64,000 nt of DNA, from contig NZ_OX458932.1 of assembly GCF_949774925.1 (NCBI RefSeq), forward strand, positions 248,001-312,000. Direction: 5' to 3'. Below are positions 9,400 to 18,385 of this stretch, piece by piece (positions within the stretch are counted from its first letter, which is position 1; every line of letters begins with the position of its first letter). This stretch comes from Candidatus Methylacidiphilum fumarolicum. GTDB taxonomy: Bacteria; Verrucomicrobiota; Verrucomicrobiia; Methylacidiphilales; Methylacidiphilaceae. Both the position numbers and the translations under genes were made by a program. The notes under the pieces are model-generated. The model did not search any database and was not told the DNA's origin. It saw only the letters and a program-made list of their open reading frames with translations.

Positions 9400-10227
9400 A
9401 TGATTAAGCATCGTTTGACTCTACCTTTGCAGAGCAAAGGCAATGTTGGGAAATCCACGCAGGCATCCTTACAGATTTTCTGGATGAATGCAAGAAATGT
9501 AGCCTGGCAGGCTTATGATCTAGATAATGATAATCAAACCCTATCGCGAGCCATACCCGAATCAAGATTAGTAACGTTATCTGAGGAGCCTGAAGCAGAC
9601 TTTTTAAAAATATTTCGATCGATCCCTGAAAAATCCGTGACGGTCCTAGATCCCCAAGCTCATTTTTATAGAGTGTTGTTGCATTCGTTCGATTTTGCCC
9701 ATTTTTTAGATTGGAGTAAGGAATCGGGGATTCGGACGACGGTCTTTCTCTTTCCCGTTGATGACTTGAGTGTCATGGACGAACTGGCAGAGATTGTCGA
9801 AAAGTTTGGGGATAATGTCGATTACCTGGTGATAAAAAATAGGGCTAAAGCACCAAAAACGCGGATGTTTGATGGCAGTCAGCTAGAAAAAGAACTGGCG
9901 ACATTAGGTGCAGCTACCTTGGAATTACCTGCCCTCCTCTCTGATACCCGCAATTATCTGTCTCTGCTTGAAATCGAATTACAAAGACCCTTAAATCTTT
10001 TAGAGATTATATCGGATAAAAAAATCAAGATGGATCTTTTCCATCGGGTGATACTGGAAGATTGGATAAAAAAGATCTTCGAACAGTACGATCGGCTAGC
10101 TTCCTATTTGCTGCCTGATGAAGAGGCAAGGCGAGTGATGGAAAACTGGAAGAAACCTTCCTTGGAAAACAAAGAATTTACACAAAAATCCAGGGGTTCT
10201 AAGGTTAATTTATCGAATCTTCAATGA
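9400..10227 (+). CDS. ParA/TraL-like P-loop ATPase with altered Walker A
   Basis: The N-terminus carries QSKGNVGKSTQAS at 11-23, a deviant Walker A box in which the usual KGGVGKST has Asn for the second Gly. It is followed by YDLDNDNQTLSRA near 38-52, similar to the D-D-N switch region of ParA/MinD and of the conjugal TraL/MobD ATPases. The C-terminal 100 residues are charged and helical. Length (275) fits. It overlaps the next gene by four bases (ATGA at 10224-10227), indicating translational coupling with a membrane-anchored partner. A cargo-positioning or transfer-related role is possible, but no relaxase or ParB is seen nearby. I cannot assign a gene name. Confidence 0.6.
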   Translation: MIKHRLTLPLQSKGNVGKSTQASLQIFWMNARNVAWQAYDLDNDNQTLSRAIPESRLVTLSEEPEADFLKIFRSIPEKSVTVLDPQAHFYRVLLHSFDFAHFLDWSKESGIRTTVFLFPVDDLSVMDELAEIVEKFGDNVDYLVIKNRAKAPKTRMFDGSQLEKELATLGAATLELPALLSDTRNYLSLLEIELQRPLNLLEIISDKKIKMDLFHRVILEDWIKKIFEQYDRLASYLLPDEEARRVMENWKKPSLENKEFTQKSRGSKVNLSNLQ

Positions 10228-10940
10228 AACCTTTCAAAACAACTTGGTCTGTTCCTCCCAAACCTTCCTTTGCTTTTCCGACACAGAAAGGTTCGATCCC
10301 CGTTGGAAAAGAGCTTAAAACGCCGGTAGAACAGCCAATTGCTAATGAACAAAAACCCAATGCCACTCCTCTTCCTGTAAATGGCCAGTCCGAGAGCTTA
10401 TCGGATCCTCATAGGTATTGGAAAGCAGCAATTTCTAGACTACCCCCTGAAAAAAGGGAGCTTGCATGGGAATGGTACATGGAGCATTGTCAGGGGGAGA
10501 AGCCTTTGGATACCCTTCCTGGTCTTTTGCTTTTGCTAGAAGCCAATGCGGCTTATTTAGATACGATCCCTAAGGAAGTTAGCCGCTTACTTCAATCCTT
10601 GCCTACGCAAACATCGACAAAGGATGAAGAAAACAGGGAGGCAATGAAAAACTTTATTGCCTATCTAGAAAATTATCAAAAACAGATTGAAGAAATTATT
10701 CATACGCTTGCGGATAGTCATCAAGAAATCACGAAAATAGTGGTTGAAGAAAGCAAGAAAAGCAAGAGTCCTTCCAATCAGGATGAACTACTCAAAAGGT
10801 TATTGAGCATCGTTGAGACGTTGGAGAAAAAAAAGCATCTTTTGAGAATCTGGGCAGTCTGGTTCCTCTTGGGTATAGGTTTTTTAGGTGGAGCCTCTCT
10901 ATTTTTCCTTCTTAAGATTGTTTTCCCGAAAATTTTTTGA
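10224..10940 (+). CDS. C-terminally membrane-anchored coiled-coil protein
   Basis: The 238-residue protein has a Pro-rich start (residues 1-60), then a helical region around HRYWKAAISRLPPEKREL, a probable coiled coil (about 130-195, rich in Glu/Lys/Gln), and one hydrophobic segment at the end (WAVWFLLGIGFLGGASLFFLL, about 212-232). This suggests tail anchoring with the bulk in the cytoplasm. Its start codon overlaps the stop of the upstream P-loop ATPase, so the two proteins are likely made together and may interact. The layout recalls mobilisation gene pairs such as mobD/mobE, but sequence alone does not prove this. Confidence 0.58.
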   Translation: MKPFKTTWSVPPKPSFAFPTQKGSIPVGKELKTPVEQPIANEQKPNATPLPVNGQSESLSDPHRYWKAAISRLPPEKRELAWEWYMEHCQGEKPLDTLPGLLLLLEANAAYLDTIPKEVSRLLQSLPTQTSTKDEENREAMKNFIAYLENYQKQIEEIIHTLADSHQEITKIVVEESKKSKSPSNQDELLKRLLSIVETLEKKKHLLRIWAVWFLLGIGFLGGASLFFLLKIVFPKIF

Positions 10941-10974
10941 AGCGGTCCCTATAGGCTAAGTTTGCTAATAATTC

Positions 10975-11425
10975 TGTCCCGAAAAACTTACTTGGGACTT
11001 GCTTATGCCTGCCCCACGTTCATTCTTTGCGTCTTGGTTTTGTGCCGAGTTGTCTCGGGACTGCTAAGCCCGTTTCGTTCTCCAGGGTAGCAGACTAGAA
11101 TTAGCATGTCATCTTAACTATCACCCAAAGACACAAGAAAATTCTTTCTCTTGTAGTTTAGTCCGCTTGCTTTCCATCCTCCAGCCGTTCGGCTACCGTT
11201 TTGCCTTGGGCAAGAGAAACTTTCTAGCGCTTCCCACTGGTCCTTCAGAGCCCCCCTTTTGTCCGGTGCTACAGACTTTTGTGTAGGCGCTCGTGCGGTG
11301 CTCTCAACATCTTTCGCTACTGCGTGCTTACGCTCCGACCGGTCAGTACGCCAAACTTCTTCAGCGAATATAGGTTTGTCTTGCCTTTTTATAATTAGAT
11401 TGGCAGGGCAATAGCATTAACAATT
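10975..11425 (-). mobile_element. Internally deleted TnpB (IS1341-type) element, MITE-like
   Basis: Read on the minus strand, this stretch begins with the same end as two other elements in the window (GCTATTGCCCTGCCAATCTA, then a GGTCGGAGCG block) and finishes with the same right end (GGCATAAGCAAGTCCC, then a T5 run). In between, only about 300 bases of the tnpB N-terminal region and the last 60-100 bases remain, joined near a shared GATGACA-GCTAATTCT. It is therefore a non-autonomous derivative with both ends and no transposase. It lies between the membrane-anchored protein gene and the Rrf2 regulator and fills most of a 560-base gap. Confidence 0.75.
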
Positions 11426-11503
11426 CATTAGTCTTTTAACTTTAAGGGGCGGTCGAAAACCAGAAAGGGGCCAAGGGCAGAAAAAAGTTCTTAAGACTTT
11501 TTT

Positions 11504-11968
11504 CTAAATTTCAAACACAAAGCCTTCGGTAGCTTCTGCTTTGAGTTTATTTTCTCTTTGTAAGAGTTCCTGCAAGGTCGTTTTGTCTAAAACCGAGGCT
11601 ATGACATCGCGAGTTTCTTTCATCAAATATCGGATGACACAGGTTTTTTCATCCAAGCAATCCTCACAGGGCGCGTATGCCGACTGGCTAACGCAGCGAA
11701 CTGGCGCAATGGGTCCATCGATGAGCCGAATTACTGAGCCTATCGAAATCTTTTCTGGGGAATACTCCAGAGCATAGCCCCCACCTTTGCCTCTGCGACT
11801 ACTTAAAAGCCCGTTATTCTTGAGTTCTAGAAGAATAGATTCCAGAAATTTTTTTGGTATCTTCTCTTTTTCTGCTATTTCTTGGATCAAGATCGTTCCT
11901 CTTGCCTGTTCTCTTGCTAGAAAAAGCAGGGCCCGCAGCGCATATTTACTACGTTTCGTTAAAAACAT
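11504..11968 (-). CDS. Rrf2-family transcriptional regulator with four cysteines
   Basis: The 154-residue protein has the Rrf2 winged helix: LTKRSKYALRALLFLA at 3-18, a recognition helix IPKKFLESILLELKNNG, and the RRGKGGGYAL wing. The C-terminal part contains C92, C101, C104 and C110 (C-x8-C-x2-C-x5-C), the position where IscR, NsrR and RsrR bind an Fe-S cluster. Regulation by cluster state, nitric oxide or redox is thus plausible, but the spacing differs slightly from IscR. No isc or suf genes are in the window, so the targets are unknown. An AT-rich region at 11970-12020 separates it from the next gene. Confidence 0.88.
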   Translation of the reverse strand: MFLTKRSKYALRALLFLAREQARGTILIQEIAEKEKIPKKFLESILLELKNNGLLSSRRGKGGGYALEYSPEKISIGSVIRLIDGPIAPVRCVSQSAYAPCEDCLDEKTCVIRYLMKETRDVIASVLDKTTLQELLQRENKLKAEATEGFVFEI

Positions 11969-12031
11969 ACTCTAATGATAAAATTATCTTATACTATATT
12001 CTCTAGAAAATAAATAGGGATATAAAATTTT

Positions 12032-12862
12032 CTATTCGTTTTTGTATTCTTCGAGCAAAGGCAACTCCTCCATCATGTAATTTTTGGGTGGTTCTATCCA
12101 TGTATTATTCGATAGCACTTCTTTACGGATAAGGAACAGTTGCAAGGATTTGTTTTCTTGCGTCCAATAGGTTTCCACTGGAATTCCTAAGTTTTTAGGC
12201 AGGGAACTCCATAAATCTAAGGCTTTAGGAGGCCAGGCATACTCTCCCAAGAGAAAAGAAAGGATTTGGCAGACTTTCCTTAATGTGCCAATGCTTTGAT
12301 CCCAATTTTGGATTTCGGAGTCTGAAAAAGAGCCTAGCCAACAGACAGATTGCGCCTCCGTATTTTTCGCAATCCATTGGGAAAGTTCTCCATAGGGGGA
12401 GCTGCGGGTTAGGGAGCTTTTATCCCATGGAATTTGGGGAGGAGGATTAAAAGGTTCATATCTGCCATAATGAGTAGTCAGTGGGGGATTTAGAATATCT
12501 TCTATACTCTGTTCGATAGGATCAGTAAAAGGATCACTTTTGATTTTATAGCTACTTTCTTTTGTTTTTTGAACGGCTTTTTGAATTTGTGGCCAGGAAA
12601 ACTTCCAGTATCTTCCATCTCTGTGCTCTATGCCAAGAAAGGAATCTTCCCGTTCGTTATAAATAATAGAAAAAAGGTCCTTAGGCCGATCGATTCGAAA
12701 ATAGGGAGGTTGAATCTTTATGGAAAGCTCCTCTTTTGTTTTCCCATCAATGAAAAGAAAGGTATAAGAAAAAGTGTTGGAAGTACTTTGAGAAAAAAGA
12801 GTGTAAGTCCATAAAAGGGTGAAAGCGAGAGAAATAAGCAAAAGAGGTCTTTTCAATTGCAA
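12032..12862 (-). CDS. Exported protein of unknown function, downstream of yggS
   Basis: The 276-residue protein begins with MQLKRPLLLISLAFTLLWTYTLFSQ, whose residues 6-24 form a signal peptide or anchor. The mature part starts with a strand-rich section (FSYTFLFIDGKTKEELSI, PPYFRIDRPKDLFSIIYN) that resembles outer-membrane-lipoprotein-type domains reporting on a 'DGKTKEE' ligand loop, followed by a long helical region. I recognise no catalytic motif. It starts 12 bases after the yggS stop and is almost certainly in the same operon. Periplasmic location is inferred from the leader. Confidence 0.6.
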   Translation of the reverse strand: MQLKRPLLLISLAFTLLWTYTLFSQSTSNTFSYTFLFIDGKTKEELSIKIQPPYFRIDRPKDLFSIIYNEREDSFLGIEHRDGRYWKFSWPQIQKAVQKTKESSYKIKSDPFTDPIEQSIEDILNPPLTTHYGRYEPFNPPPQIPWDKSSLTRSSPYGELSQWIAKNTEAQSVCWLGSFSDSEIQNWDQSIGTLRKVCQILSFLLGEYAWPPKALDLWSSLPKNLGIPVETYWTQENKSLQLFLIRKEVLSNNTWIEPPKNYMMEELPLLEEYKNE

Positions 12863-12874
12863 GACTCCAGTTCC

Positions 12875-13615
12875 TTATAGCAAAGTCTTGGTGTCTTCTT
12901 TTTTAAGAAAAGGGCTTGAGCGCGGACCAAGAAGAAAGGTTCCTATTCTAATCATTGTGGCTCCTTCTTCTATTGCCACTTCAAAGTCCTGACTCATTCC
13001 CATAGAGAGAATTGGCAAACGAAGATTGGTGTTGGTTTCTATCTGGTCTCGTAGCTTTCTTAGAAGACTAAAAAAGGGTCTAGCTTTTTCAGGCTCCTTG
13101 AGTAAAGGCGCAATGGTCATGAGCCCTAAAAGTTCGAGTCCAGGCAGTTCATTGATGGCCAAACACAAAGCTTGAGCCTGCTCAGGAGTAGTGCCATGCT
13201 TAGTGGATTCTCCAGAAGTATTCACCTGCACTAACACTTTCAATGTTTTCCCAATTGCCTTTGCCACATGAGATAGCAAAGTAGCTTCTTCCAAAGAATC
13301 AAGCGAGTCAACCCAGTCAAAAAGATGGGCTGTCAGTTTTATTTTGTTTTTCTGAAGATGCCCTATAAAATGCCAAATCCCTTTTTCACCGATTATCTCT
13401 TTTTTAATGCGAGCTTCTTGCACCCGATTTTCTCCAATATGAAGGATCCCCTGCTTGAGCAGCGTTTCAATAATTTCAGGACCAAATCCTTTAGTAACGG
13501 CTACCACCGTAATCGCATCAGCTCTTCTGCCACTCTTTTGGGCAGCCTTTTCTATTTTTTCTTGAAGTTTTTCTAACCGTTCTTGTATTGCAGAAGCAGA
13601 AAAAGAAAAATTCAT
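12875..13615 (-). CDS. yggS: YggS/PLPBP-family pyridoxal-phosphate homeostasis protein
   Basis: The 246-residue protein has the conserved PLP lysine in ITVVAVTKGFG, followed by HIGENRVQEA, WHFIGHLQKNK, VQVNTSGE-KHG, and LSMGMSQDFEVAIEEGATMIRIGT, which binds the PLP phosphate. This is the single-domain alanine-racemase-like fold without catalytic activity of its own; the family keeps free PLP and amino-acid pools in balance. Length is normal. It is transcribed away from the LysR gene, with only 40 AT-rich bases between the start codons, so their promoters must overlap. Confidence 0.94.
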   Translation of the reverse strand: MNFSFSASAIQERLEKLQEKIEKAAQKSGRRADAITVVAVTKGFGPEIIETLLKQGILHIGENRVQEARIKKEIIGEKGIWHFIGHLQKNKIKLTAHLFDWVDSLDSLEEATLLSHVAKAIGKTLKVLVQVNTSGESTKHGTTPEQAQALCLAINELPGLELLGLMTIAPLLKEPEKARPFFSLLRKLRDQIETNTNLRLPILSMGMSQDFEVAIEEGATMIRIGTFLLGPRSSPFLKKEDTKTLL

Positions 13616-13655
13616 AATTTGACAAATTATTAGTTTTACTTAAAAATTTTTTTTG

Positions 13656-14588
13656 ATGCAAATTGAAACATTGAAAGCTTTTAGAGATCTTGTAGAAAGC
13701 CGCAGCTTTAGCAAAGCTGCCCAACTCAACAAGATCAGTCAGTCTGCTGTCAGTCAACAAATCCGTTCTTTGGAGGAACGCTTTGGGGTACCCTTGATTG
13801 AAAGGGGAAGCCGGAAAGTTCAGCTGACCAAAGAAGGGGAGATTCTTTATCATGCTTCGAAGGAGATTGTTGACATTTATTTAAAAATAGAGGCGAAGAT
13901 CTCTGAAATCAAGGCTTCTATTTCAGGGCTTATTCGGGTTTCAGCTATTTATAGTGTGGGGCTGCATGAATTGCCTTATTATTTAAAAAAATTTCTTAAA
14001 CTCTATCCGGAAGTCAATGTGCGAGTGGAATATCGGCATTCCCGTCAGGTCTATCAAGATATAGCCGAAGGCCACAGCGATATTGGCATTGTGGCCTATC
14101 CATCGCCTAGGAAGTTGATTAAAATAGAACCATTCCGAAAGGATCGATTGGTAGTGATCTGTAGTCCAAGCCACCGGTTTTCAAATCTTAAAGAAGTAGG
14201 GCTCGAAGAAATATCCAAGGAAGGTTTCATCGCCTTTAGTTCAGACATGCCTACACGCAGGGAGCTAGACAAGCTTTTCAGGGATCGTGGCCTTGAGTTT
14301 CGTCCTGTAATGGAGTTTGATAACGTGGAAACAGTGAAAAGGGCTGTGGAAATAGATGCGGGGGTTGCTATCGTCCCGATGGCTACCATTACCCAGGAAC
14401 TCAAAAACGGAACGTTGAGAATGTTAGAGCTTTCTGGTCCTCCCTGTTACCGGCCGATAGGCCTCCTTTATAAATCTGGGAGAATGTTGACTCCCGCCAT
14501 GAGGAAATTCATAGAACTTCTTCAAAAGGAGGAAATCCCTATAGAGCCAGTGGACGTTTTGAAAATCAAAAATGGGGCACCAGCTTAA
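13656..14588 (+). CDS. LysR-type transcriptional regulator
   Basis: The 310-residue protein has an N-terminal winged helix-turn-helix (residues 2-60; SFSKAAQLNKISQSAVSQQI, then RSLEERFGVPLIER) and a periplasmic-binding-like effector domain (about 90-295, with SVGLHELPYYLKKFLKLYPEV and ETVKRAVEIDAGVAIVP). A TTG immediately precedes the ATG at 13656; I use the ATG. LysR proteins usually act on a divergent neighbour, here yggS and the exported-protein gene, but the short 40-base gap leaves little room for a full operator, so the real target may be elsewhere. Effector unknown. Confidence 0.9.
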   Translation: MQIETLKAFRDLVESRSFSKAAQLNKISQSAVSQQIRSLEERFGVPLIERGSRKVQLTKEGEILYHASKEIVDIYLKIEAKISEIKASISGLIRVSAIYSVGLHELPYYLKKFLKLYPEVNVRVEYRHSRQVYQDIAEGHSDIGIVAYPSPRKLIKIEPFRKDRLVVICSPSHRFSNLKEVGLEEISKEGFIAFSSDMPTRRELDKLFRDRGLEFRPVMEFDNVETVKRAVEIDAGVAIVPMATITQELKNGTLRMLELSGPPCYRPIGLLYKSGRMLTPAMRKFIELLQKEEIPIEPVDVLKIKNGAPA

Positions 14589-14738
14589 TGGGCAGTGTTT
14601 TGGTTTGATGGGGGAATAGCCCAGGGTCTTTGAAACGTTTGTTTCCTCTAAAAATAGCAACAGGTTTGTCTTTTGGAAGGAATCAACACATTCAGCTCTG
14701 CCTATAGTTGAAAAAAATAGGACAGGGAAAAAATAGGC

Positions 14739-16718
14739 TCATTCCAGCTCAAGCAGGTTGGAACTAGCTTTTAGGAAAATCCGGTTGTATTCAATCTCTA
14801 GATAGGTAGATCTTCTGAGCCCCTGTTCGTAAAATTCCAAAAGCCTCATTCCCTCATTAGGTTTGAGAAGGTTTTGCTTGATCGCATAATCCACCTGGCT
14901 CTTCATGGCGTTTTCAAGGATTTTAGGTTCATATTGAACCGAACTAAGGGCTTCTCCTATCGTCAGGGCTGGTATCGTTTCTTCAATGTAGAAGCCATCC
15001 GGCTCATCAGGATCAATGAACACATGGGCTTCATTGACTCTACCGAAAAGATTGTGCAGATCCCCCATAATATCTTGATAGGCGCCTACAAGAAAGATGC
15101 CAAGCAAATAGGGCTTGGAGTCTAAACTATGCAGAGGGATAGAAGACTGGTGTTTTTCTTCGCCAGTCAGAAAAGAGCAAATCTTTCCATCGGAATCGCA
15201 GGTAATGTCAACTAGAAAGCCGCGGCTATCTGGTTTTTCATGGAGCATCGTGATAGGAACGACCGGAAAAATTTGACCTAAGCCCCAGTGATCTATCAAG
15301 GATTGGAAAACTGAAAAATTGCATAAGTATTGATCGCTTAGCGACTCCCGAAGCTTACGAATTTCTTCGGGCACCTGCTTAGCCCCATTGTAAAGATTGA
15401 CCACTTCTTTGCATATTTCCCAATACAAGGTCTCAATTTCAGCTTTCGTTTGCAAATCGAGTAGCCCAAGATCAAACATCGACTGAGCGTCCTCTTTGAT
15501 CTGAAGAGAATCGTGATAGTTCTCTAGCCGATTTTTTTTATTCAGTAAGGCTTTGATCTCCAAAAGATCCTGAACAAGCTTGTGCTTGGATTTGATGCTA
15601 ATGGACTGTTGGGAAGGTGGTTTGACTTTTTGAATCGAACCGAGGACATCGACAATCAAGACAGAATGATGCGCAACGACCGCTCTCCCACTTTCAGACA
15701 CAACCGTTGGATGGGGCACTCTTTCCTCATTACAGATTTCTGCGATATTATATACTACATCCCGCGCATATTCCTGAAGCGAATAGTTAATACTGGACTC
15801 CGTAGAACGACTGCCGTCATAGTCCACGCCGAGTCCTCCCCCCACATCGATGTACTGAATCGGAAAGCCAAGCTGATAGAGCCTAGCATAATACCTAGCT
15901 GCTTCTCTAACGGCTCTTTTAATTGTTAGAATATCGGGGATTTGTGAACCGATATGGAAATGGATGAGCTGCAGACAGTTCGATAGCCCATTTTCTTTCA
16001 GTCGCTGGATAACCTGTAGCAGTTCGGCTGTTGTGATCCCAAATTTGGCCTCTTCTCCGCTTGAGTAAGCCCAGTGGCCTCTTCCTTTAGAGGCTAACTG
16101 GAGACGGACTCCAATGATAGGATCAACCTTAAACCGGCCCATGGCATCAATGACCAGATCTAGTTCTTCCATTTTTTCAAGCACCTGGACTACTTTTTTC
16201 CCAAGTTTCCGTCCCATAAAAATGGCATCCACAAAAAGCTTGTCCTTGAATCCGTTACAAATGAGCAAAGCTTCTGGATCCTTCAGCATGGCCAAGGCAG
16301 CGAATAATTCAGCTTTACTCCCAGCTTCCAGTCCATGATGAAATGGCAGTCCTGCATCGATAATCTCTTCGATGACTTCGCGGAGCTGGTTAACTTTTAT
16401 TGGGAAGACTGCCCGGTATTTGCCTTTGTATCCAGCCTCTTCGATCGCTTCATTAAATGCTTGGTTAAGGTTCAGGACTCGGTGGCGTAATAGATCTTGG
16501 AAGCGGAGTAGGAGGGGAAAATTTAATTTTCTGGTAAAGGCTTGCTGGACCACCTTGTACAAGTCTAATTCCGGGCCTGCATCCTGCACGGGTCTCACAC
16601 AAATGTTCCCTTCTTTGTTGATAGAAAAGTAGCCTGCTCCCCATCTAGGTATCTGATAGGTATTGAGAGCTTGACTGATTTCCCATGCGTTCTTCGCTTG
16701 CATTACCGTGGAACTCAC
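14739..16718 (-). CDS. speA: Biosynthetic arginine decarboxylase
   Basis: The 659-residue protein is the size of SpeA (about 630-660) and converts arginine to agmatine for polyamine synthesis. The PLP-binding lysine is in RAVFPIKVNQ near residue 100; HFHIGSQIPD, YIDVGGGLGVDYDGS (phosphate-binding glycines) and PTVVSESGRA belong to the alanine-racemase-like barrel. The C-terminal sheet carries LVDITCDSDGK, whose Cys-Asp pair completes the active site of the neighbouring subunit. It is transcribed from its own promoter region at 16719-16800, divergent to the BFN gene. No agmatine-processing gene is in the window. Confidence 0.96.
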   Translation of the reverse strand: MSSTVMQAKNAWEISQALNTYQIPRWGAGYFSINKEGNICVRPVQDAGPELDLYKVVQQAFTRKLNFPLLLRFQDLLRHRVLNLNQAFNEAIEEAGYKGKYRAVFPIKVNQLREVIEEIIDAGLPFHHGLEAGSKAELFAALAMLKDPEALLICNGFKDKLFVDAIFMGRKLGKKVVQVLEKMEELDLVIDAMGRFKVDPIIGVRLQLASKGRGHWAYSSGEEAKFGITTAELLQVIQRLKENGLSNCLQLIHFHIGSQIPDILTIKRAVREAARYYARLYQLGFPIQYIDVGGGLGVDYDGSRSTESSINYSLQEYARDVVYNIAEICNEERVPHPTVVSESGRAVVAHHSVLIVDVLGSIQKVKPPSQQSISIKSKHKLVQDLLEIKALLNKKNRLENYHDSLQIKEDAQSMFDLGLLDLQTKAEIETLYWEICKEVVNLYNGAKQVPEEIRKLRESLSDQYLCNFSVFQSLIDHWGLGQIFPVVPITMLHEKPDSRGFLVDITCDSDGKICSFLTGEEKHQSSIPLHSLDSKPYLLGIFLVGAYQDIMGDLHNLFGRVNEAHVFIDPDEPDGFYIEETIPALTIGEALSSVQYEPKILENAMKSQVDYAIKQNLLKPNEGMRLLEFYEQGLRRSTYLEIEYNRIFLKASSNLLELE

Positions 16719-16820
16719 AATATAAAATTAGAAAAATAATTCGCAAAGATTGTCTAATATTTTTTATTTTTTTTCTTTCAATCCCTTGCAAAGTGTTCAA
16801 AACCGGATTAAGAAAAGAAT

Positions 16821-17321
16821 GTGAGAAATGATGTTATTCCTATTGAGGTTAAAGGGATTTTACCAAGTAGCCCTAATGGATATGCTATATTTTTAGGAAA
16901 CGAAGAGAAGGTTTTTGTTATAAACGTTGATAGCTATGTTGGCCGGGCAATTGCCATGGCGATTAGAGGAGAAAGAAACGAAAGGCCTCTAACGCATGAA
17001 CTCATGGCCATGATTTTTGACTCTTTTTCGATCAATGTCGAAAGGGTCGTTATTAACGAATTAAGGAGTAATACCTATTTTGCCAGGCTCCTTTTGCGTG
17101 CCGAAAATGAGGTCCATAAAAAAATCATTGAAATCGATGCCAGGCCCAGTGATTGCCTGACCTTAGCATTGCAGTATAAATGTCCAATTTATGTTGCCGA
17201 AGATGTTTGGGAAGAAGTCGAGGATATGTCTGAACTTCTTGAAAAGATGAGAGAAGTCCAAAGAAAACAGCAACAGGAACCTCCTGAAGAACCTCCCTTC
17301 TTCGGTGAAGAATCTAAATAA
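16821..17321 (+). CDS. Bifunctional nuclease (BFN/DUF151) domain protein
   Basis: The 166-residue protein begins at GTG 16821. Its core (about 5-135) has the DUF151 pattern: ILPSSPNGYAIFLGNEE, VINVDSYVGRAIAMAI, RPLTHELMAMIF, INELRSNTYFARLLL and EIDARPSDCLTLALQ, the last holding the conserved D-RPSD-ALAL motif. The C-terminal tail is acidic with Gln/Glu/Pro runs and is probably flexible. Family members have been reported as nucleases in Thermotoga and plants, but the physiological substrate is poorly known. It stands alone between speA (divergent) and terC (convergent). Confidence 0.9.
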   Translation: MRNDVIPIEVKGILPSSPNGYAIFLGNEEKVFVINVDSYVGRAIAMAIRGERNERPLTHELMAMIFDSFSINVERVVINELRSNTYFARLLLRAENEVHKKIIEIDARPSDCLTLALQYKCPIYVAEDVWEEVEDMSELLEKMREVQRKQQQEPPEEPPFFGEESK

Positions 17322-17478
17322 GTACGGATAGTTTTTAGAGAATTCCTGGCGATGGAATCAACCAAAGCGGTCTATTGTTTTGGTTAATAGCGACTTGAGA
17401 GCAAAGGAGGAGAGGGGGGGGACGCGGCTTCCTAGCTTTGGCTTGAGCTCCCAAAAAAACCTTTTTAGAGCGGCTTTT

Positions 17479-18385
17479 TTATTTTGTCTTATTTTTTGCT
17501 TTCCCTATGCCTTTTATCAAACCATAGGCTAAACACAAGCTAAGGATGCTGCAGAAACTATAGAATGGGGAAATTTCTAACCAGGGTTTTAGGAGGAGTT
17601 CTATTCCCATCAGGACCAACAACAGGGCAGAGAGCGTATTAAAAGAAAGAAAGGTTTTGGCTGTTCTTTCTACTAGAAAGTAGAGGGAACGCAAACCAAA
17701 CACACCACAAATATTACCACTGATGAGAAGAAGAGGATCAGTAGTAATAGCAAAGGAAGCGGGGACAGAGTCTAAAGCAAAAAGGATATCAGTGGTTTCA
17801 ATTGCAAGGAAGGTGAGGGCAAGAGAACCAAAACCTATCCTGGCACCGTCTTTGAAAAGAAATTTAGTTTTTTCAGCTGGCTCATAGACAAAAGGCCCAA
17901 AGAAAAATTTTTTATCATACCCAAGGAGCCGAGGCGGCTTATCTTTTTGAGGCCGAGCAAGCCGATAGGCTGCAAAAAAAAGAAAAAGCCCAAACAGAGG
18001 AAAGATCATAGCCCATCTGCTGGCAACAAAAAGACCAAAGACAATGAGCAGGATACGAAGAAATAGGGCTGAAAAGATCCCGAGGCTAAGCAGTTTGTGG
18101 CGAAAGGATTCAGCTGTTTGCGAAAATTCGAAAATGACATGAAAAAGGATTAGATTATCGATGCTAAGGAGATATTCGATCCAGAAATACCGCAAAAAAA
18201 CCAAAGGCCTTTTCAATCCCCTTGCTTATGCCAAGCCATAACCCAAGAAAAAGAATGAAAAACACCCACAGTAGAGAATGTAGCGTACTTTCCCGTAGGG
18301 ACCCAGTCGAAAGAAAGGAACCAAAAACTTGAGCAATAAGTCCTAAGAGCAGTAAAGAGAAAAAAAGAATATAAAATAGATCCAC
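17479..18385 (-). pseudogene. TerC-family membrane protein, split by a frameshift in a homopolymer
   Basis: Two overlapping minus-strand frames make one TerC protein. The N-terminal part (18385 down to about 18200) has a hydrophobic segment plus STGSLRESTLHSLLWVFF, matching the TerC first helices. The C-terminal part (about 18200 down to 17479) starts with WIEYLLSIDNL and contains ETTDILFALDSVPA, the two acidic signature motifs of the family, followed by more helices. The frames meet at seven A residues (18194-18200; T7 in the coding strand). Removing one base from that run joins them as FGFLRYFWIEYLLSIDN with no other change. TerC proteins are linked to metal-ion export. It may be a sequencing error, a slippage-regulated gene or a recent mutation. 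Confidence 0.82.
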
